Shown: piece by piece, positions 27,427-42,341 of the stretch
How the letters are laid out: the number at the start of each line of letters is the position of its first letter
Position numbering within the stretch: position 1 is the first letter of the stretch
NCBI RefSeq assembly: GCF_011745365.1
Contig: NW_024468910.1
Coordinates: 3,190,068-3,254,067 of the forward strand
DNA length: 64,000 bases
Direction: 5' to 3'
Source of the DNA: Cryphonectria parasitica EP155
Taxonomy: Eukaryota > Ascomycota > Sordariomycetes > Diaporthales > Cryphonectriaceae
Notes under the pieces: generated by a model
Told to the model about the DNA's origin: nothing
Database searches by the model: none
What the model saw: only the letters and a program-made list of their open reading frames with translations
Made by a program: the position numbers and the translations under genes

Positions 27427-28254
27427 TGTCAGGGCGTGCCACCAGCAACGTCGAGATCGAAGTGCGTGTCTGCCAAGTCTTGCAGGTTTTGTCAATCACA
27501 CACAGAAATTTGAGGTCATCAGTGGGGCTTTGGTGTGCTTACATAATATAGAACGTCTTTGAGCCGGGCCTGGCCCTTTTATATGCAAGTGATTCTGTAC
27601 TGATCAGTAGAGTCTGTAGGCTGTTGCTAGTGAGACGACAGCACTGTAGCTCTCTCTCCTCGTTATACCTAGCGAGACACACTGCCAAGATATGCTTTCT
27701 TCCGAAGCAGCCTAGAGGCCAGCTCCTCTGCGTGTCGCAGGGCTTACGTTGAGCGTACCACTTGTTTAGAGATCATAAGTAGACTCACATCCTGGAAGCC
27801 GCCTCACGAACTTTCCAGCTTCACTGGCGAGACCATACCTGCGTTGAGATCTAATCATGGCGTGTAGCACATGTGAGCATGCCAGTTCGATCAGTACAGA
27901 GAGAGCTGCGCTTTCCATTTGTCCTAGTTTCAACAATCAACCGTCTGTGAGAGTCTTATTACCACCACTATTATCCAATATAGTAAATGTTCAGTGTTAT
28001 TGTTCCAGATTTACCCTCATATAAACATTTGAAAGATTGTCAAAAAGACAAAGGTGTCCAAACTTGACAACAAACCACATTAGGCAATTACCCACTAAGT
28101 ATAGTAAATAAAGCTGCCAAATTATACTTCGAAACTTGACTCTATTGCACTACACTCATCACGCCATGCTCCTCCTTCTGCAGTAGATTAGCTCAAGTAT
28201 ACCGGCCAGTATAACCGGAAATTTTCTCCATTAAGAGACCACTACAGACCGCTA

Positions 28255-28744
28255 CCAGAGCAAGACGCTCGAGGTTATGATGGACGAGGCCAAAGCCGAC
28301 ATCATCGTCGGCCCACGTCTACGCACCGTCAACTGGTGGGTCTAGCGACCTGCATCGGAGTCACCTTCTCGGGAGGATTCCGCGCCTCACATGTACAGGG
28401 AGAAGCCCACTATGACGATTCCTCGCACACCTCTTAGAAGACGCACAGATGGAGCCTACGTGGAAGCGACTCGAGAAATGGTGCTTGACGCCATCACTCG
28501 CGGACTGTCTACTGTAAGGGCGCTAATCTCCGTGCTCGACACAGTGACATTCAGTGAGGACGAGGTTATTACTTGGATATTTGCCGTGATCGCGAACGAG
28601 AAAACCCTCACAGACCACTACTTAAGTAGACTAGCAAGATACAGGGGCTGGTGGAGGGGAAGAGCCGGGAGTATGGTCAAGGCCGATCGGCACCATGTCA
28701 ATATGGCGAAAAGGCGAGAGTTGAAAGTCAAGAATTGTTGGTGA
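28255..28744 (+). pseudogene. Coding-like relic of unknown family
   Basis: In one frame, DNA from about 28255 reads KTLEVMMDEAKADIIVGPRL and then stops near 28349. In another frame, GVTFSGGFRASHVQGEAHYD follows and stops near 28437. A further open frame from an ATG at 28391 runs to 28744, with GAYVEATREMVLDAI near its start. The pieces look like protein-coding DNA by composition but do not join into one frame with normal introns. I do not recognise the family. It could be a decayed gene, or a real gene with introns I could not place. Confidence 0.3.
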
Positions 28745-29529
28745 GTGTGTTGGCTCCGCCTCCCTGAATTTGCAAGCGAGCGCTTATGTAGCTGTTCTCT
28801 AATTATTTCTTTATTTGTGTTTTCGATACATGCTTTCCAACAGGATACGTGTAGCATCTATTGTTGTGGCAGTTGAAGTACAATTTCTGCGATATCATGG
28901 CTGCATTGATGACGACAATCCTGGTCTCCATGAATCGATGCATGGTTCTGCCTGCCTATTCACAGGCACATTCGGGTGATTCTTCTGCATCAAGATTCCT
29001 CGGCACTATATGTGAAGTTAGTCATATCACGAGTAGACAAACAAGTTAATTTCCTAGAAGCCAGCATATCTTGCCACACGACGAACATTAGCATACATGG
29101 TTCGACCTAGCCAATGGCGAGCGCTGCCTGAAACGAGGACCCAAATCTCCCAAGAAATATTTTCTTCATCATGTACCCTTGTCTCGTGTCATGGTTAAGG
29201 CTACCTCATCCTTCAGCCACCCCTGCCTCTTCACCACTTTTACTATGTTCTTGTGTACGGCGCAATCCATGGATTCGGGCCGCGGCCCGCCAGTTGTAGA
29301 GGAAGGTGGAGGCCAATACCGTCGCTTGTAAGTGGCACAGCTAGTGGACGAATCCTTTGTTAAGTGTATTGGCTGTTCAAGCATAACAACAAGCATGTAG
29401 CGGTCAAGTCAGCACTGCAGGCAGGGCAGGCAGACAAACCAGGGGCCCTGGGACTCCAACAGGCAGCCTGGCCCTCATTCTCCTTTTGCCATGTTATCCA
29501 CGGTGAGAGATCATGATGAGTGGGAAAGG

Positions 29530-29536
29530 TATAAAA
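29530..29536 (+). promoter_or_regulatory. TATA box candidate for the secreted-protein gene
   Basis: TATAAAA lies about 140 bp before the ATG at 29672. A second, weaker TATAAAA-like site is near 29555. The position is plausible for a fungal TATA-driven gene. Confidence 0.45.
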
Positions 29537-29671
29537 GGATGGACGGGGCTCAGATATAAAACAGAAGGAAGAGAGAAAGAAGAAGATTAAGGGGGAAAAT
29601 AATAATAAGAAAACCTTCCAAGCTCATCGTCGCTCGCTTCAAATTCACACATCCAAAAGCATCCCGTCAAC

Positions 29672-30087
29672 ATGCGTTTCACCAGTATTCTCGCTTTTGC
29701 CCTACCAGCAGTGGCCTTGGCTCAGGTAAGTTTTCAAACAATTGCTTACTTACTGGGTGATGAGTACCAACTTGACACTAATGACCTATTGCAATTATCC
29801 AGAGCACTTTCACCACAACAGCGTCAAGCACAGCTTCGGCCACCAGCTCCGCAAGCGCCACCGCCACGCCGCTGGACTACGAGACCATCTGTGAGTCTCA
29901 AGCCTATGGGTATAGCGACAAATGCCCACAGTGTCTATCGGCATGCGAGTTGGAGATCACCGAGGTAGCCGCCGAGCAGTGCTACTACAGCGTGTTCACC
30001 GAGGTGAACTACATTGAGTCTATCTGCGAGGCGCAAGACGGGTACAACTGCGAGACGACAGCTGTGAATGATGTCTGTGGCTCGTAA
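29672..30087 (+). CDS. Small secreted cysteine-rich protein (effector-like)
   Basis: Model: exons 29672..29725 and 29803..30087 with a 77-nt intron (donor GTAAGT, acceptor TCCAG, branch-like CTAATGAC); 112 aa. Seen: a typical signal peptide MRFTSILAFALPAVALAQ exactly filling exon 1, a Ser/Thr/Ala-rich linker likely to be O-glycosylated, then a compact domain with eight cysteines (TIC, KC, QC, AC, QC, IC, NC, VC) and several acidic residues, ending VNDVCGS. Eight Cys in about 70 residues suggests four disulfides in a secreted protein. I recognise no named family, and the spacing does not match hydrophobins as I know them (no CC pairs). The gene stands alone in a gene-poor stretch, a setting often seen for effector candidates. 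A secreted or wall-bound role is an inference from the signal peptide and Cys pattern only. Confidence 0.78.
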
Positions 30088-33000
30088 TGTGTTTTACTTT
30101 CCCGTGTCTAGAACACATTGGCCGAGCTAGGAATGGATGGGTGGCTGATTGAAACAAGGCTCGGGCGAAATGGCGAGCTTTCCACATTTTTACTGTCGGT
30201 CGATTTGCTTCGGTTGAATTTGAAGGGATGTATTAGGTTTACGCGGAGAAAACTCACTAGACTTACCAAGAGACACTATTGATTATCATCCCGTTGCTCT
30301 CTCTAGAACACTTAGTATTCTGAGGTACGCTTCCTGTTGCTGCACTGTTGAAGTCTTGAAGTCACGGGATGTCTTTCACAAATGTTCCGAACGCCACCAG
30401 GAATTCAAAATGCCCATGAGGTATTTGGTTCCGAATTGAATCATCAGAGGGGAATAGGACAACTGCACTAATACGTCCAATTGAACCTTATAAACTCCGC
30501 AAGACAAACATTATAGTCAATTATTTCCCCTCCTAAAGCGATCTGAGACCCTGTAACAGGAGGGTTCTCAACCTCGTATCCTAAGGCTTGAGATGATTCT
30601 CGGCTCAGGCGTCACAGACCGTCTTCGTAGTTGGGAACCCTTCTTCGATTCCCAGACCCATCGAGATCCCAGGGCTGAGCGCTCAAGCCCCGGGCCCAGT
30701 TCAAGTTGCCCACCGGAGGGTTTCTTGCTTGTCTAGATTGCGATATTCGGGCTGATGAGGCTCGAGAGTCTCCTGCGGAGACCAACGGCGTGATGCAAGT
30801 CAGTCAGCTCCAATGGCCTTCCGTGGGGGTGAGAGGTCAAGCCAGGCGACAGGCAGATTGTTTTATGTCTTAGGTACTGAGAGAATTCCAGAAGGTGCGA
30901 TGATAGGGGTGCCGGATGCTTCGTAGACCATAGCGAAGGAGGCCAAAGAGGCTGCCTATGACGGTGGTGTGTTGCATGGTATGACGAGGGGAAGGGGCTG
31001 ACAAAATAGACGGGTAGGAGGTAGACGGTGAGGGACAATTACCTGGAGCGTATTATTCCTTCTCTATTCGTAGATAGGGATCGCTTGGAGAGTGTGTAAT
31101 CAGTGAAAAGTTCAGCAGCTCACAAAGTGTGTTGAGAATTGGAAAGAGGAGCAAGAGTCTGCTGGACTATGCATCTGATAATCGATGGTAGGGAATTGAC
31201 GAGAGAATGAGAATGATCAGTACAGGACCGAGACTAACAACTTGAGGTACTTTCACGATCCAGGAAACATCTCATAGCAGGTTCCTCCTGGTTCAGAATG
31301 TCACTGTGTAGAATTGGCAATACTGCATGTGAGTCGTCACCATTTGATCCGTGTGGCCTTGCTCTCAGATGGTTAAAGTTCAAGATGGTCGATTCAAGTC
31401 TCTCATCTCGCCTTGGAGTATTATGAATTGAGACGTTTAACCTCAGTTGGGTAAAGATGATTAAAAAAAGACTCGTCCTCTAATCCCCATGTGCGGACTC
31501 AGTCTGGGAGGCGCACTCGACCGCCATGGCCTGACTTGACTTCTCCCAGGCACCTGAGTAGGTTGATCCCGTGCTTTGTAATTGAATCTTCAGATTTTGA
31601 CGTCCAAGGTTTTTGAAATAATTTAGCAGTTCGTCTGACATCCTTTCAGGCTTCAATCCGATGGAGAAATGACAATTTTGAGGGGGATCAGCCAGATGCC
31701 TAAGTCTGTCTGCTGTGCTGAGCTTTTGGGAAGGGCGGATTGCAGTCAACCTCTTAAAGGGAGATAAGCCCCATCCCGTGTCTCACAGACTCTACCCTCG
31801 TCGATGGCTGCTGTCAGCTGTGTAAGTATTTAGCGATCTTCGGAAGGATCGCATGCTCTCGTTGCGGAAGAATCACGACGTTGCGCTCCGTGACGAGCTG
31901 GACCCCCCCGGACTCCCTGTGAAGATTTCCCATCAAGAAAAGGCAACATGCACAGCTATTGACAATTTTTTCGAGACTATGCAGTCACTGTAATTTGGTT
32001 CATGTTGAGATAATATCTTGACTGCCCTCGTATTAGTACGGCAGTGCTTGTTGAGATGATCATAGAGGGAATATTTCTCAACCGTTTGCCCGTGTCACAC
32101 CACCAAAATCAACTATCACATATTCAGTAATTCTTTGCAGACTAAATCCAAAGTAAGGAAACGGATAACTAACTGTAAAGCCCTCTCTCGATTCACGTAA
32201 TTCGCAGCGCACTGTAAATATGCAGAGAGACGGTGAGACAAGGAAAGAAAAAAGAAGAGAAAGGGAGAAAGGGAGAAAGGTCACACTCGGCCGATGGCTT
32301 ACCCTAAGTGCGTGGAGCGTCTACGTGGCGGCGCTTACAGAAACGGGACATGGAGGGTGTGACTGGAATCAGGACAACCGAGACTTGGGTGCCCAACGAG
32401 TCGATAGATTGAAGCAGTGATACCCAATGCTTTTCTTGTGCGCATATGACCTGTGGGAAAACCAATGCAGCAGCAGCTTCTCAACCATTCAGATGCTGTT
32501 GATGACTCTTCCCCCAGAAGGTTCCCGAGGTAGGATTCGGGCCAAAATAAAGAAAAGAAGATCTATTCTGACATGCAATGTTTCGTTTTCCCCACATCAG
32601 AACAAAAAGTAAGTTCTTCTTCTGACCGATCCCTCGTTTAAAGGTCGGAAGGTAACATCAAGCCTTTGAGAGGGGTGAGGCAACGGCACACGAGTGGACG
32701 TGGACGTGAGCCGTGAGGGCTTTAGTGTGGGCGTTGGGCCTGAAAGGGCAGCTTGCAGCTGTGCCCCCCTACCGTGCCAGGGCCTCTTCCCCTAATCCCA
32801 CTGTCCACTGATTCCCACCCCCTTGCCCCCCCCCCCCGCATCGAAGGTGCTGCAGCACTGCAACACTGCAGCACAACACTGCAGCACCAAGGTGGAACGA
32901 GAGCAAGTCACTGGAGCTGAGGCGAGCATTCCACCGATTCGGATTCTGCTTGCTGCATTGGCGAAGTCAATTTCTGGCGAAAAGTGATGGATTCTTGCCA

Positions 33001-33698
33001 CTGGGCCCAATCACATCACATCACATCCCCTCACCTTACTCAGGGAAGGAATGAAAAAGACAAAAGAGAGAGAGAGAGAGAGACATAGAGAAAAAAGAAC
33101 AATACAAACATACCTACAAATCCCAGGCTACCCCAAGATGACAAGACAAGAAGGACGGAGATTGATTGAGTGACTTGACTGGAGACTGACACACTGGGGG
33201 GGCCTTCCGTTTACCAAGGTCAGTTGCTATTTACTTCAGGGTTCAATTGAAAAAGAAGGTTGGGAAACTGGGGCTTACCCCGTACATTTTTGTACTTGAT
33301 CAGCTCGTCTCCACTACGTCAACCTCTTCCCATCGAGCCCTGCCTGGCCCTGCCCTTCACCGTTCAGGTGCGATCCTCCTCCTCTTTCCTTCCTCTCCTC
33401 CTCCTCAGAACCTCACCACCACGTAATTTTTTCTCCCGCCCCCAACCAACGAGCGACTCATCAACCCCAGAAGGGTCAGGTTTTCGGGACAGCCTGAATA
33501 CGAGGCAGAGAGAGGCAGACAGACCAAGTTCTAGCCCTGCGGCTAGGACAAGCTCTTTAACGGCTGCGGCCCGCAGGCCACTACGCGCCCACCTGATCCC
33601 GTCACATCCCGTCACACTTCCCAAAAACCCAGATTCAGCTGCAACCCCAGCCGCAACTCAACACATCCCAGCCCAGATGGGCCACACCGACCGAGAAT
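30088..33698. other. Long intergenic stretch, no gene recognised
   Basis: About 3.6 kb without a convincing gene. On the minus strand near 30605-30705 a short coding-like frame reads NLNWARGLSAQPWDLDG, but it stops quickly and has no clear partner exons. Other features are a repeated CTGCAGCAC cluster at 32847-32886, a C-run near 32826-32837, (GA)n near 33065-33083 and pyrimidine-rich leader DNA before 33699. Confidence 0.5.
32847..32886. repeat. Cluster of CTGCAGCAC repeats with a 12-bp palindrome
   Basis: GTGCTGCAGCAC (32847-32858) is a perfect palindrome. It is followed by two more ACACTGCAGCAC-type copies and one degenerate copy, giving three PstI-type cores in 40 bp. The DNA is non-coding and lies about 0.8 kb upstream of the gene at 33699. 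Confidence 0.75.
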
Positions 33699-36386
33699 AT
33701 GTCACCCAGCAATCGCGATCCCGATGCCGACATCGAAGAGCCGCCTCGTGAGAAGCGAAGAAGCAGGAAGGACAAAGGAGACAAGACAGACAAGGACCGC
33801 GACCGAGAGTCACGGCGCCACCACAAGCACCGGACGTCAAACCCCGTCATAAGCACTGGCTCTTACGTTTCCCAGTCCAGCTCTGTTCGCCGCCACAAGA
33901 CCAGGGACTTCTCTGGGTCCAAGAGCCGTCTAGAAGAGTCAGACTCTATGACAGACCTCGTCCCCGAGCTGAACCGCAGTAGGGAGCGTGTCAGCATACC
34001 CTATCCGAGTTTCAGCAAGGCACACAGCAGGGAGGCTGTCGGCCTCGGGAGCAAGGAGGATGTCTCCTCCACCACGTCGGCAGCGGCTGCTGGTGGAAGA
34101 GGCACCGGTACAGGGCCGCCGACACCAGAGGCAACTGACATCGGGGCCGACGAGATAAAACGATCCAGGTCGGCCGATTTTACCGCTAGGAGGGGGTCTT
34201 CACGCAAGAGCAACCGTCCGCCGAGCCCACCCGAAACCAATCTCGAGGAGAAGCGGACGAGAGCCGGCTCGCTGAGGGAGAAGGAGAGCGACAGGCCACG
34301 CTCACGAACCTCGGCGGGCTCGAGGCCGACTTCGAGAACAGATGACAGGTCCAAGGTCTCTCTGAAATCCAGGACGTCAAGCCAGGCGACATTCGTCAAG
34401 TCACCCACTGCCAATGCACCACCCTACACCGAGCCGGGAGACGAGGACACACTCGCGAGCGCACGTGGGTCAAGAACAACGGCCAGGACGACCACCTCCA
34501 AGAGATCAGTGTCCGGACAGACATTAAGGCCGCCAGAGCCCGTCGAGATTGTCGATGACTCTCCCGAGTCCGCCCAGGACTCGTCCTCCCCGAAGACGCC
34601 TACGATAGCGACTCCCCAGTTTCCTCCCCCACCCGCGTTCCATGACGAGAAGCACGGCATACCACACCACATCCGATTCGAACCACCTCAGCCAGTACGA
34701 ACGCCAGCAACAGACTTCAGCACTGCAACGTCTGCTGCTGCTGCGGCAGCCCCGCCGCCGCCGCCGCCGCCTCCGCCTCTCACCATCCAGGAAGCCCCCA
34801 GGGTCGACTATCTCATGCAGAACGGCGGATTACCGAACATTGTGCCCAAGAACTTCCTGGCAGTCCTTCCCAGGCAGACTGGGACGAGGCCCTCTAACCC
34901 GCCTTTGCGTGGGGCAGATGTTCTGTTTGCGCCCTTCTATAACCTGTTGGACAACTACCAGACAGTGCTGAACAATTCAGGCTCGATTGCCGTCGCCACA
35001 GGACATCGGACGGTGGCCAGGAGGCTACTTGATCGGCTGGAGAACGTCTTCAATAGAGATCTTCCCGAGGAGGGTTGCAGTTGCATCATGTGCGAACGGT
35101 CACCAGAGCCGCATCGGGGCTTAGGCTGGGGTGAGGTCTTGGAGCGTGTCAGTGGTCGGGTTGAGATACCCTCGTGGCCGCCATTCGACATTGGTATCCT
35201 TGGCGTGAAAGCTCGCGAAGACAGGGATGATCTTCCAGCACGACCCTCATCCCCGGTGAAGATGGATCCCGACATAGCGGAAGAATTCAGAGAGCACTAC
35301 CTTCAGCAGTCCAAGAAGGTAAAGATGGCCGTGGATAAGTGGCTGACAAGCTGCGCGGAAGCTCCAGCGCCACCGCCACAAGAGGTTGACGATGAGACGT
35401 TGACCTTTGCAATTCTCACAAGTCTCGACCAGGAGGACCGTCCCTTCTTCAACGCTCTCCTCACGGGCTCCAGGGAGCTTCAACCAGCCCTTCGCGCCCC
35501 CACGCCACTACGCAAACCTCGAGCTGATTTCGTCATCAAGTCTGGCCTGGCCTTGCAACGCCTATATCGCCTCTCCCAGGCACCACGCGATGCCGAGGTT
35601 GTCTGCTATCTGGTAAAGTATCCCCAGATGCACGACCTGCTTAGCACTATATGCGACATCAACCCGCCTGAATGGGAAATTCTCATCTCTGGCCGCTTCG
35701 ACGGCTTTCTCTGGTCCGGCGCTGAGGACGATGAGGCTGCCACGCCCACAGGCGGACCATCGCGTGGCTCGACACCAAACTTTTTCGCCCGGCCGCCGTC
35801 ACGCGGTGCGGCTATGAGCCCCAACAACATCGCCCGCCATACGCCTGCTCTCGGCATCGGCTCTCGCAACGCGACTCCCTTCAGCCGCGGCGCGACCCCC
35901 GCCTCCTTTGTAAGCGGCGCGTCCTCTACTTATCCGGGCCGCCATCCCGTCTCCAACGATGAGGAGTCCGAGATTGCGGTTCTTGCCGAACTGGAGCGTG
36001 AGATCTATTTAGGCATGGAGGCGTTGGAGGACGCCTTCGAGGGCCTACATCAGCGCGCGGAAATGGTCCGCACAGCACTGCGGCAGCGTGGAGCAGGTCT
36101 CTCAATGAACCTACAGCACCGTCGTGGGTATGGGTTCGGCGAGGCGGGTGGTGTTCAGGTACTGCCGCAGAGCGGCGGGTCTGCTTCGGGCCTGGACCGG
36201 CCAGCGTGGGCGGATGAGTCGGAAAGCCTGGCGAGCGAGAGTGATGACTGGGGTATGGGCGACGAGTTCGAGCTGCGCCCGGACGACAGCGCGAGTAACA
36301 TCAGTAGTTCCAGGCAGAGGAGGCCCAGGAGGAGGGATGAGAGGAGGACAACGCCGGCACCGATTCGGGAAGAGGATGAAGGGTGA
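33699..36386 (+). CDS. Large, mostly disordered fungal protein of unknown function
   Basis: Single open frame of 895 aa. The first roughly 340 residues are highly charged and Ser/Arg/Pro-rich (KRRSRKDKGDKTDKDRDRES near the start), with a run of Ala then nine Pro just before LTIQEAPR. A likely folded core follows at about 370-700, with LFAPFYNLLDNYQTVLNNSG, a CSCIMCERSPEPHRGLGWGE cysteine motif, WPPFDIGILG and YLVKYPQMHDLLSTICDINP. The C-terminus is again low-complexity, then has an acidic helix with LAELEREIYLGMEALEDAF and a basic RRPRRRDERR tail. I recall similar fungal proteins carrying an automatic DNA-glycosylase-type name, but nothing visible here supports an enzyme and I do not adopt that name. 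A nuclear role would fit the basic tracts but is only inference. An out-of-frame ATG at 33676 lies just upstream. Confidence 0.75.
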   Translation: MSPSNRDPDADIEEPPREKRRSRKDKGDKTDKDRDRESRRHHKHRTSNPVISTGSYVSQSSSVRRHKTRDFSGSKSRLEESDSMTDLVPELNRSRERVSIPYPSFSKAHSREAVGLGSKEDVSSTTSAAAAGGRGTGTGPPTPEATDIGADEIKRSRSADFTARRGSSRKSNRPPSPPETNLEEKRTRAGSLREKESDRPRSRTSAGSRPTSRTDDRSKVSLKSRTSSQATFVKSPTANAPPYTEPGDEDTLASARGSRTTARTTTSKRSVSGQTLRPPEPVEIVDDSPESAQDSSSPKTPTIATPQFPPPPAFHDEKHGIPHHIRFEPPQPVRTPATDFSTATSAAAAAAPPPPPPPPPLTIQEAPRVDYLMQNGGLPNIVPKNFLAVLPRQTGTRPSNPPLRGADVLFAPFYNLLDNYQTVLNNSGSIAVATGHRTVARRLLDRLENVFNRDLPEEGCSCIMCERSPEPHRGLGWGEVLERVSGRVEIPSWPPFDIGILGVKAREDRDDLPARPSSPVKMDPDIAEEFREHYLQQSKKVKMAVDKWLTSCAEAPAPPPQEVDDETLTFAILTSLDQEDRPFFNALLTGSRELQPALRAPTPLRKPRADFVIKSGLALQRLYRLSQAPRDAEVVCYLVKYPQMHDLLSTICDINPPEWEILISGRFDGFLWSGAEDDEAATPTGGPSRGSTPNFFARPPSRGAAMSPNNIARHTPALGIGSRNATPFSRGATPASFVSGASSTYPGRHPVSNDEESEIAVLAELEREIYLGMEALEDAFEGLHQRAEMVRTALRQRGAGLSMNLQHRRGYGFGEAGGVQVLPQSGGSASGLDRPAWADESESLASESDDWGMGDEFELRPDDSASNISSSRQRRPRRRDERRTTPAPIREEDEG

Positions 36387-37038
36387 GACATATCCGATTC
36401 TGCTTATTCCTACTTGGGGCATTGGAGAATCCTTTTGGAACGGGGAGGATGAAGATGTTATTTAAGGCCATGAACAAATGCAATAAGATGAGTGGATGAT
36501 CATCATCATCCTGGGGACTGCATTGGATGCATGGAAGGGATCTTTGTGTGTTTTAATCGTTGTTGTTGTTGTCATTGCTGTTGCTCCTACGTTTTGGGAT
36601 CGTTTTCCCCTTGTTCTTCTTTCTCTGTCAGGCGGATACCACTGATGTATGATGTTTGGTTCTGTCTTTCATCTTTTCATCTGCATCATTTCGCACGGCG
36701 TCTTATGCGAATTCCCTATTTTTTTTCTGGAAAGGGGGGGGGGAGGCTCTTCAAGTCAATCCAGGTTATCTACATGGGATAGGCAGGTACTTGAATGCCA
36801 TGAATGGATACTTGTGCTTGAAAGTTCATACTATCCATGTGATCGGATTGCGTAGATGATGAGCTCGAGAGGTGAGGTGAGGTGAGGTGTTGCTACGTAC
36901 AAGATCATCCAAACTAAATGATTGACTTGTATAAGAAAGAAATGCCTATCCATTTGCGCTGATCTGATTCAGGAGGGGTAGAAGAAAGAGGACGAGGACG
37001 AACGGGACGTTGATTGGATAGCGCGTCTCGTGGTAAGC
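36387..37038. other. 3' flank, no gene seen
   Basis: This is downstream DNA of the 895-aa gene. It contains a G-run near 36737-36746 and a short (GAGGT)n run near 36868-36888. Nothing coding is recognised. Confidence 0.6.
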
Positions 37039-37471
37039 TTATATCGATGATTTCCAGCTCCGGTAATGTGTCCAAACCCTGCTTGATGCCTTGACACGCG
37101 GGGTTGCGGGCATGTCCTCGTCTCTGGCGGCGATACAGGTGATGGTGCAGTCCTGCATGAGACAGGCGAGGTGGATTTGGCTTGTGACCTGAGCGAAGCC
37201 GTGCAGTTCCTTCGTCGTCATGGTGAGATTTTTGAGTCTGAAGAAGGTAGCGAAGCATCCGTAGTATGCTTTGGCCTCGAAGACGCCACTGGTCTGTCAG
37301 GGTGAGAGTCAATCTCATGGTGCTCAAGCAGTCCACGGTGATCTCAACCAGCTCTCCTGGGAGCTTTGCAAGAAGAATGATACCATTGTGCGAGGCCGAT
37401 CTGCTCGAGACATGCTGCAGGATAATGTCCACGGGTAGATGAATGCATCTCTCGGAAGGGAATGAGGTCAA
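37039..37471 (-). pseudogene. F-box-like gene relic with frameshift
   Basis: The minus strand first reads LLAKLPGELVEITVDCLSTM, which resembles the start of an F-box. The same frame then runs into low-quality sequence. A neighbouring frame, one base off, picks up VFEAKAYYGCFATFFRLKNL, then FAQVTSQIHLACLMQDCTIT, and ends at a stop at 37039. The two halves look like consecutive parts of one protein, but I find no plausible intron at the join (about 37260-37290). A single-base frameshift, true or from sequencing, is the simplest reading. There is no clear ATG at the 5' end and no obvious C-terminal continuation. The F-box label is weak. Confidence 0.4.
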
Positions 37472-41561
<4,090 letters not shown>

Positions 41562-42341
41562 ATTGCCCCCGCCTTCTGATGATGCCCTGATGAGTAATGC
41601 GGTCACACATTCTCATCAGTTCAACCTTCTCCAACCTTATGACACATTGCTTCGGATCTTTGGTGTTCGTTCCGGGTGCCTGATGAGCTCTATGCTGTTG
41701 TCTGGGCACATATGAGAGGAAAAACCGTCGGTGATTTCTGCGGTCTGAATGAAAACAGATAGAGGTCCACTCCTAGACGAGAATAGGGTCGCAGTAATCA
41801 GGAATTCAGTTGTGTTCATGAATCATCTCCTAACAACCCTACCATACCAATGTGATATTCTCTACGTGTGCTTCTACTGGTTGATAATGCTGCTTTCACA
41901 TTGTTTAGAGTGATGTTCATGGTTTTTGGAATCTATGATGCTGTGTGTCGCCCCCCCCCCCCCTGGGAGGACAGGAGCGGAACGAAAGTATTGATGTATC
42001 ATGCAGGCCTAGTATTTCTTCCATAGTAAATTCGCCGAGCCCGAACCTCTTCAGAAATTATCATCTTTGGCATAACATTCTGCGGAGGAATCGATTTGAC
42101 AAGTGCGTAAAGCATAGAACTGGTGGAGAGAAGAATTCGTTATGAGGACGGCGTTTGTCAAAGCGGCTCCCTGGGATATTTTTCTATCGACACCCACCAA
42201 ACTCCGTCACCTTCTACAAACCAACACATCGCATATTTGTGGACAAAAATTCCCATCTTTCTTTCTTTGATCTGATGTCCCTGTTCTACTTACTACAATA
42301 TCCTGTTACAGTTTCTTTTCCTTTCGGTCTGGCTCCTTGGT
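41562..42341. other. Spacer between convergent TEF1 and SLS1
   Basis: This holds the 3' UTR region of TEF1 and the 3' flank of SLS1, with a C-run at about 41950-41963. No gene is seen. Confidence 0.7.

Larger units (their letters stand above)
27427..29671. other. Gene-poor, AT-richer intergenic stretch with possible coding relics
   Basis: Apart from the relic at about 28255-28744, I see no gene. The DNA looks AT-richer than the flanking gene blocks, judged by eye and not computed. The last 150 bp form the promoter of the secreted-protein gene. Confidence 0.5.

Noticed and set aside
31345..31430. tRNA-like string with GGTCGATTCAAGTC
   Set aside because: No convincing acceptor, D-arm and anticodon stems can be drawn around it.
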